Shown here in pieces: positions 56,860 to 64,000 of a DNA stretch of 64,000 nucleotides. The notes beneath the pieces were generated by a model. That model ran no database searches and was not told the origin of the DNA. It worked only from the letters and a program-made list of their open reading frames with translations. Where the stretch lies: assembly GCA_011109175.1 (NCBI GenBank), contig RDEW01000026.1:761695-825694 (forward strand), in the 5' to 3' direction. How positions within the stretch are numbered: the first letter of the stretch is position 1; each line of letters begins with the position of its first letter. The DNA is from Dicyema japonicum. Taxonomy: Eukaryota > Dicyemida > Rhombozoa > Dicyemidae. The translations under genes were made by a program, and so were the position numbers.

Positions 56860-57560
56860 CGCAATTTTATATCTTTTAATGGAAATTTAATTGTCCTTTT
56901 TTCAAGATATAATTAGATATCAAACGGATCCTGTTCAAATTTGATTGAATAATTGTATCTTGGCATTTTCTTGTTTCCATAATAATTGAATGGTAGACAG
57001 AAATCAAATCTGCCAAATTTTTCGTTAAATTATCTGATTTTATTGAAGCTCCACAATTTTCCATCATCTGAAAAAGAGTTCACAATTTCAAATATAATGT
57101 TCCATATTCTTGGTATAATTTGCAGCATCCATCCAACTTCCTAAAATCATATATGGGGCGGTGTCCATTATAAATAGAACAAAGTTATTTCTTTTGATGT
57201 CATTCTCCAACAATATCATCAATTGTCTGGGATATTGCAATTGTCACCGTTCAACACAGAGTATTAGTCATTATGTGATCATAGGATTTTCAACAGTCCC
57301 AACTATAATATTTACAAAATGCTTTTTTGAAATTTGGGTCTTATCCACAATGAAAATACATTTCTTCTACTAATGGTATCTTTAATTCTCGTGATTTGAT
57401 TGGAAATAAGTGATTTTTAATTTGAGAGTCCGCTTGATTTTTGGAGAGTCCTAGCAACCAATTCCTTTTGAAGCCACGGAATGCGCCGTTGTGATCGCGA
57501 AGATCACTCGACCGATACGTGCTTGTGTGGGGTCGAGGGAAGAACACCGGGCCAAGATGA
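56860..57560 (-). mobile_element. Possible decayed DNA-transposase fragment
   Basis: Minus-strand pieces include FVLFIMDTAPYMILGSWMD, which looks like the second catalytic region of pogo-type transposases, and KNLADLISVYHSIIMETRK. No inverted repeats were found at the edges. Confidence 0.25.
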
Positions 57561-57967
57561 GGTCCTTGCTAGAGCGGACTGGGATCACGTCATTAGTCAG
57601 TTTGCATAACCGTGGTCTCTGATGTTGGTATTATTATATGTTGGAGGACGGAAATTCCCTATTGCTACCAATATTGCTTCGAAATCAGTGTCCTTATGTA
57701 TGTATCCACCGAAATAGCTGTTCAGATGGTGTCGTGATAAGAGTGTTAAACGAATTACCACATTTCCGAAAAGAGCTTAATCTGTCTCCACAAGTTTTTG
57801 CACAAAACCAAAATATACATGTCTGATCTCTGGAAGCGTCCGCTCTTGGCGGTGACGTTCTTGTTAGCCATTTGATTATTTCACTCGAAGGGACCGGGGA
57901 TAAATAAATTAAAAAAATTAAATTAATAATATTAATCTGATTAACTAAGCTAAAATAATTAAGAAAA
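57561..57967. other. Unassigned
   Basis: Nothing recognised. Confidence 0.35.
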
Positions 57968-58943
57968 TTAGTCAAGTATGTTCGAATCGACTATTTCTCG
58001 GGGGGATTCGTGCTTGTAAAGACCCCGAACATCGACGGTCAGTTTAGCAACAAAAGCAACCGCAGCTAATCCTATTATGACAAATCCAATCCATGGAGAG
58101 TTGCCATGACCTGAAGGAAGGAAGGTAACAATTCCACATCCACACACCATCGCAGAAATATAGTGAACTATAACATACCTCGTGGTGCTTTTAAGTATAA
58201 GCAGATCAAGAAGGAGAGTGATCAAAATCCATCCAGAATAAAATATGCCAGATATATTCCCAGCAACTTCAATATTGAGGCCTGTTGGACTTTTCCCATT
58301 CTTGTAAACGACAGCAACGGAAAAGTTTAGCAGACATAGAAATGTAAGCCAACTGGTAAGAAGGGCAAGGCCATTCAAGCCAAGGACTCATACAAGCCAT
58401 ACATCTAAGCCCTTATCAAAATCAATTAGGTAAATATCGACCTGACGAGTGTTACGGGCCAACAAGTAATAAGCATAGTGGGATAGAATACAGGAGATCA
58501 GTACCAAAACAACACAACCACGGAAGAGAAGCATATCCCACAAGAACAGATAAACCAACAATATAAGAAATATGGCGGTAATCGACGAGTAAACCATTGG
58601 GTGAATAACTCCCGTTCGTGGTTCTTCATATAAATATCCGGGGATGACTATTTTCGAACATCGAGTATAGTAAATTCTTCTTTTTGTAGTTGAAATGCAG
58701 TAGATCATAAAGAACCCGATTCAAATGAACACAATATTCCAATGAATGTTAACCCACCAACTGGGAGTAAATGTAGTTTGATAATCATATTGAATGTCCA
58801 CCGATTTCCTTGTGAAAGGACCTATTAAATAACCACACACTACCAGCAAAGAGACTCTCCAACAGGAAGAAGATTCCCGTAATATTGAGTGAAATAACTG
58901 AAGTAATCAACAAAGTCAAAATCACTTTTCCTCTAACACTCAT
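57968..58943 (-). pseudogene. Multi-pass membrane protein, copy B, with two in-frame TGA codons
   Basis: It is a paralogue of 52953-53969 in the same orientation, aligning end to end. The start gives MSVRGKVILTLLITSVISLN, ITGIFFLLESLFAG; a 22-nt GT-AG intron follows, then DIQYDYQTTFTPSWWVNIHW. Two TGA codons break the frame. The one at 58723-58721 stands where copy A has TGG (Trp, FIW), and the one at 58390-58388 where copy A has CGA (Arg, WLIR). Both fit single transitions. Between and after them the frame, membrane segments (LALLTSWLTFLCLLNFSVAV, YISAMVCGCGIVTF) and splice sites are intact, so inactivation, if real, is recent. Confidence 0.75.
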
Positions 58944-59559
58944 ATTTCGGGATTGAATCTAAACATTTGGAGAACACAGCACCTGTCAAGGGATTAACAA
59001 ATATATTCTTCCAACTTTCCTTTTAAATGCTAAATGAAACTCAATCGGCTAACATGGCTACAGAATTACTTTATGGGTCCTTCTGTTTCCTGATTATATT
59101 GCTGGATTAAATTTATAGTTTGTTCTCAGACTAAACTTTAATTTGACGTTACTCAGAGATCTCTTTATAGACAAAGAGTTTCAAAAAATCCACTCGACCA
59201 CATTAGTTCTTTCATCAGTCTGCTAAGTTGTTAGCTCTAAGTGCTGGTTAGATGGAGAGATTTCTTAGACTCCTATGTTCCCGTATAATTTGGGGAAACA
59301 CTTCCCCACGTTAAGATAAATTCCTTTTTTCGTGCTTACACAAGAAATCGATTCTGGAAGAGAACTTCTGGGCTGACTTTTCTTAGGAAGGGACGTTAAG
59401 CATAATATGAAAATACTTCTTGTCGTTGTTGACCTTCTTCCATCTTTGTCGCATGTCCTACCGTCGTGGGCATCACTTCATTCTTCGGCGGAGGAGTTTT
59501 CATAATGGTAATCTTCACTAGAGGATTTGGACAGTGAGAAAGGAGCGTGTTCCTTGAAA

Positions 59560-60010
59560 ATCGTCAAGGAAAATGCCCTCACGAAAGTGGGCAGAAATTG
59601 CTAACTGTTAATTTCTCTCTTTAATTGACTTAATAAATTAAAAGAAAAAAAGGAAGTAATGTAACGTTTATTTTAGTGTAACCATAATGGCATGTGACAT
59701 TAAACAACAAACATTATTGCACCAAGAAAAAGTAAACAACTAATTAAGTGTATCCAGTTTCCACTTTTACATAAACACAGTCCATCCGAACTCAGCATAA
59801 AGGGTAAAAGACTTCCACACCTGCAGTTGTGGAAACCTCTCCAGTGGAGTGGGGGAGGGCAAATAATCCTTTTTCGTGCTAGCCAGGCACTGGGCGCCAC
59901 CTGGACAGGTGGATCACATGACGCCACTCTAATAGGAAGGGAAACAGGAGGAACAGACAAAACAAACATAAAATTTCAACCAATTAGCCACAATAGCACC
60001 ACACGGCGAT
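59560..60010 (+). repeat. Copy of TIR-family right part, with flanking repeat
   Basis: gtaaacaactaattaagtgt, gcagttgtggaaacc and acaggtggatcacatgacgc match 5530-5720. The sequence before it (gaaaatcgtc, gtaacgttta, ggcatgtgacatta) matches 37630-37742, showing that the two repeat parts travel together. Confidence 0.6.
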
Positions 60011-60242
60011 GCAATTTCACGCATTATTATTTTGTTAGTAATTTAGCAAAATTAAAATAACAGACATCAATAATTAATGAAAAATTTATTTATAATTATT
60101 TATGATATTTTTTATTTCTTTAATTAATTTTGCTTTATTTAATATTTTGTTATTAACTTTTATTGAGTTATCATTTTTCATTAAATGTTTAATCTGTTGA
60201 ATATTGGCACTCATTAAGTGACTGCTGCTCACTGACTAAATA

Positions 60243-60476
60243 TTATACATAATAAACTGTGCCAACAACAAAAGGTAGATTATTGTTGATTTGCCGTTTA
60301 TTCCGTGCAGTTATCTGATGATTGGCAATTTCGTTTGGTGATAAAGTTAGCTCCAACTCATTATTCAATCCTTTAACCTTTGAAAGATCAGTAGTCAAAG
60401 CAATTAATTTGAATTGGTCAAGTATATTCTTTAGTGACTCAATTAAATCCTCCCTATGATTCATGTTGCTTAGCAA
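60243..60476 (-). CDS. Small open frame, unidentified
   Basis: The frame has 77 codons, MLSNMNHREDLIESLKNILD at the start, with a helical look and no motif. Flanks are AT-rich. It could be a single-exon small protein or chance; no family is recognised. Confidence 0.25.
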   Translation of the reverse strand: MLSNMNHREDLIESLKNILDQFKLIALTTDLSKVKGLNNELELTLSPNEIANHQITARNKRQINNNLPFVVGTVYYV

Positions 60477-60739
60477 TAGTATTGCTATTTAATACAATAG
60501 CTATCCAGATACGCTCTCGAAGTCACTCAGTCTCATGTGGATCCTTGGTGACCATTTGGATCATTGATCCGATCTGACTGACTAGATCGTCCGGTTGTGT
60601 TAGGAAAACCCCAGAACTCTCTTCCAAAAGAAGAGAAATGTTTGTCGTCTTCAAATGTAAGGACTCTACACCTAGGCCATCAGATAATTCATCTTAATCA
60701 AGTTATAAGCTATTATTATTAACCCAGATTTATTTAATT

Positions 60740-62830
60740 ACTAAATTAATCTAGTGATCTCAAAGACCTCAATCAGATTTCTCATTTTCTCTTCGTGCGC
60801 ATTCTGGGATCCAACACAATTTCTCTAAGGTCTTCAAGTGATGAGGGTATTAGTTTTTCTAGTTTCCCGAGACTACTAATAGTAGTCGCTGTTATGGCCT
60901 GAATGTCTCGGATTCTTTGTTTTTTCGTCCCCATGACGTACAGGCATAGCTGATAGATGGTTCAACGAATTGTTTGTACAACATTTTCAAAGCTGTGATA
61001 TGGGTTTTAATGCCACTGAAAATGGTTTTGATTATCCCTAGCTTTCTTGAGCAGCTTCCAGAGATGCCGTCAACGTGAGATGAAAAGGACATGTGTATGC
61101 CGAAGGTGACCCCCAGATTTTCAGTTTCCTCGTGAAAGGTATTTTTGCCTGATTGATAAATATATCCACTTTCATTTGTCCAAGTCGTTTGTCTGAGGTA
61201 AATAAGGACGAAGAAGATTTTTCAGTAGATATATCAGGCCTGTTATAATTTAGCCAATTTGAATCTTGTGAAGGTATTCTTGTAGTCTTTCTGATGCCTT
61301 TAAGATATTTTGATCTTGGGAACGATTAATAGGTCGTCAGCATATGATAGGAGGAAATCGTCATCATTATCGGGTTGTGGTAAATCGGACATTTAACAGT
61401 TTTTCACGAGAGCAATAATATAGCTCCGCATAGGCAAAACACACACTTTATTTAAGTAAAGAACAGTTAACTAATCGTAGAACCAATGAATGATCTTCAC
61501 TTCTTTTTTTCTTTTTCTTGTGTGTGGGTCCTTTAGCCGGTTAGCATAGTGGTTAGGTGTCTGGCTAAAGTGGCTTAGGTTATGGGTACGATTCTCGCAG
61601 TTGTTCACCTGGTGGAAGGTTCCACGTATCTACGATGCTAAAAGGGCTTGACGAGTGACGCCGTCATCAGTGGATATTCATTGAGACAGAGTCGAAGGCC
61701 TTTTGTAAATCGATCGAGCAAACGAATGTTTTGAGGTAACGAGGATTTGTGTTAAAGCCTTCAATGATAAATTGGTTAAGGGAAGTTAGGTGGGTAGAAG
61801 TTGAATAACCCCTTCTCCATGTTGTGAGGACGAAAAAGGAAGGGACGGGGTTATAAGATTAAGAATCAATGTTTCCAATAATTTTGAGTGCTTAGTAAAG
61901 AGATTGGTCGAAATGATGGAGGATTGTCCTTAGGCTTTCCAGGCTTAAGGATTGGGCGTATATTGGACAGTTTCCAGATAGTGGGGGAGAATTCATCCTC
62001 TTCAAACCCTCACTGACATCTGAATGTATGATACAGATAATCGTTGTGTTCTCTTTGGTCTTATTGAGGATAAAGAAGGCCCATCCATATTCCTGAGAGG
62101 TATGTGGCTTATATTGGCGTAATATTTCATGAACTTGTTAAGACTGTGCTGATCCGTCTGTTGTCTTTTAAAATTTCCTTTTGGGCCAAATTGTTAAATT
62201 TCTCTCCATAACCACTGAGCAGATTTCTGAAATGGAAGGGAAGATACTATAGTTTGTCCCATTTGTTAGCTTCAGCTTTTCTAATCCTTTTAGATATTTC
62301 GTCTGGGTAAGGAAGGTACGTGTCTTTTCAGGCGATTCCTTTAATTAATGATTTGGTGTTCTGATCGAGGTTTTCATTGTAGAATTTAAATGATCCGGAC
62401 CATGAGAATAGTTTTGTTAAAAAATCAGTAGCTTCATCAATTGCGGAGAATATCATGTAAAAGTTTATTAGTGCTTGATCGATGTATTTTGAATAATCAT
62501 TCCAGTTTGCTTTTTTATAGTTGAAAAATGAAACAGTCTCTTTTCTGTGATAAAGAACTTTTTGATTCGAATAATGATTGGATTGTGTCGGAAGATAATC
62601 CATAATGCACCGTCCGGTACAAGGTTTGGGGAACAGAAGGTAAAGTCTGAGTACGTTGATGCTTCGTTTTCCTTGTAAGGAGTCCTAGTGTGCTTCCTGG
62701 GGGTGTTGAGGATAGTCAGAGAGGTGAGTTTAATAAGGATAATCCTCTTGAGTCTGCTGGATGTGATTTTAACCAGGATGTTTAGCATTAAATTGTTCCG
62801 TAGTTCATTTTAATAGATTACCTACAAACA
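60740..62830 (-). mobile_element. Jockey/CR1-like LINE, split by a SINE
   Basis: Higher-coordinate part (61691-62830): pre-RT block FNYKKANWNDYSKYIDQALI, RT pieces and, at about 61690-61730, the Asp-A motif CSIDLQKAFDSV. Lower part (60740-61395): FLLSYADDLLIV (YADD), MSFSSHVDGISGSCSRKLGI, KMLYKQFVEPSISYACTSWG. The RT segment between motif A and YADD is missing at the SINE insertion, so sequence was lost there. Frameshifts are present throughout. Confidence 0.75.
61418..61690. repeat. SINE copy with inverted head (tail minus, head plus)
   Basis: 61424-61535 is the SINE tail in minus orientation (agctccgcataggc ... ttgtgtgtgggtcctt). From 61537 the tRNA-like head runs in plus orientation (gcatagtggttaggtgtctg, gggtacgattctcgc, gacgagtgacgccgtcatca). 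The two halves of one element are therefore joined in opposite orientation. Confidence 0.85.
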
Positions 62831-62899
62831 TCTTTGATTAAAATTCCATTTTCATCAAAATTATAGTTATTTTTAATTCAATAAAAATTTACAACTGTG

Positions 62900-64000
62900 T
62901 TTAACAAATTCAAGACAGCTCACCATTCTGACCAGAATTATTTTGGGTAGATAGCCATAAATTTTCTACATTTTGCATAGGAAGTAAAACGATATCCAAT
63001 ATTCTCAAACAAACATTAGTTAGTAAGTTAAAAGCTCCTTCGCGTAGCCCTAAATGGGTTTCGCTTGAGTCACGCTTTACAGCCATCCTCCTCGCCCACG
63101 CCATCTTGTTTCTGAGCTTCAGAAAGATTCTTCCATTATTCTTTTACACGGCGTAGTCGGGTCCAGTCTAAGAATATGTCCAAATAGTTGACATCTAGAT
63201 AGAATAACGTCATGATAACTTGGTTTAAATTTACATAGAGAACATATAGTTTCTCGTTTGAGATTTTTCTGCCAGAAGATTCTAGTCAGTATGCGCAGTT
63301 GGCTTCTGTGGAAAGTGTCAAGCCTCTCTAAATCGTTTTTCGAGGTTCCCCATGTTCCTGAATTGTATATCAGTATTGGATTAATAAACGTGTCGTATAA
63401 TCTGACACGAAATTTTAGTGAAACACCTTTTTTATAATCCAGATGATGTACATTTTTTGAAGTATATGGTGCCAGCATTTTCCTTCGACAAATATCCTCG
63501 GCGTCACCTAGTAGTGAGCCGAGTTTTTTTGCATGCCTCCAGAGTTCGTCATTTTTTGACTTGGCTAGTTCGATTCCTGTGTAGTCCGTTTTTGTAATAT
63601 TTATGTGCAGATCCCATTTATTTAAAATAATTTCGACTTGACTAAAAATTGGTCAAATGGACTTTTCTGGTCACACAAAAAGTCTACATCATCCGAGTAT
63701 AACAATTCAATTATATCTTTGTATTTAGAACCCTTCTCAGCTCCTGAGGGTAGCTTCGAAGGTATATGATGAATAGAATTGGGGATAAGGAAGTACCTTG
63801 TGTTCCCATGTTGGTGCTGAAATCTGAATGCTTAGTTCCTATTCTACGGATAGATCAATTTCAGAAAGTAATATACTTATTAGTCTCAGGCAGTTTTCGT
63901 CAGGCAGTTCCTGTAGAATACCCATGAGTTTTTCTCTGTTGAAGTCTTCGTTAGATCAATTCCTTGGATGTAAATGACTTCCTGTAGTTTTGACATTTGA
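62900..64000 (-). mobile_element. RTE-like LINE, 3' half, runs off the window
   Basis: The minus frame 63478-63119 reads FRVRLYDTFINPILIYNSGT, WGTSKNDLERLDTFHRSQLR and LSRCQLFGHILRLDPTTPCK. Upstream, in broken frames towards 64000, are RT pieces such as YSDDVDFLCDQKS. The order is that of the intact copy at 22324-25290, but diverged and frameshifted. Confidence 0.75.

Noticed and set aside
57968-58943. TGA codons as selenocysteine or a changed genetic code
   Set aside because: They stand for Trp and Arg in copy A, no SECIS-like element was seen, and other genes here use TGA or TAA/TAG as true stops (for example VANGL, GNL2 and VPS26 end in TGA).
1-64000. Bacterial or phage origin, CRISPR arrays
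   Set aside because: Introns, LINEs, a SINE and metazoan genes exclude it; no regularly spaced repeats were found.

Overview
This is nuclear DNA of a small, AT-rich animal genome. Recognisable genes are orthologues of conserved metazoan proteins, and nearly every one is cut by spliceosomal introns of only about 21-32 nt (most 22-26 nt, GT...AG, often with a CTAAC/CTAAT-like branch site near the 3' end). That intron size, together with an animal gene set (VANGL, SRF, Brat-type TRIM-NHL, C-type lectin) and animal LINEs, points to a dicyemid mesozoan, a group known for highly shortened introns. The assignment is an inference; no species marker such as rRNA is present.

Layout. 1-5 kb: old transposon debris, a tRNA-derived SINE and F-actin capping protein alpha. 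5-10 kb: a TIR element, a Van Gogh (VANGL) gene and TBC1D20. 10-15.5 kb: LINE debris flanking a two-domain C-type lectin receptor. 16-21 kb: an unidentified gene candidate, NAD(P)HX dehydratase (NAXD) and methionyl-tRNA synthetase. 21-25.5 kb: a decayed LINE followed by a LINE with an intact 988-codon ORF and a 163-bp hAT-like MITE. 26-32 kb: scavenger decapping enzyme DCPS, more LINE copies and nucleolar GTPase GNL2. 33-42 kb: a long decayed LINE, a 102-residue SRF-type MADS protein, and mostly unreadable sequence. 42-44.4 kb: a Brat-like RING/B-box/NHL gene. 46-51 kb: the gene-dense core, with VPS26, an intronless HtrL/YibB-like gene, a CS-domain protein and a CAAP1-like gene. 51-59 kb: a pogo-like DNA transposon and two paralogues of an unidentified multi-pass membrane protein, one broken by two TGA codons. 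59-64 kb: repeats and LINEs, one of them interrupted by a SINE copy with an inverted head.

The genes are housekeeping or signalling singletons and do not form an operon. Transposons fill much of the rest: RTE-like, Jockey/CR1-like and restriction-like-endonuclease LINEs, a SINE family, hAT, pogo and an unassigned TIR family. ORF reading alone misses most of the genes, because each exon is short and a 22-26 nt intron usually shifts the frame; exon maps were built by matching protein-family patterns across GT/AG pairs and are predictions without transcript support.
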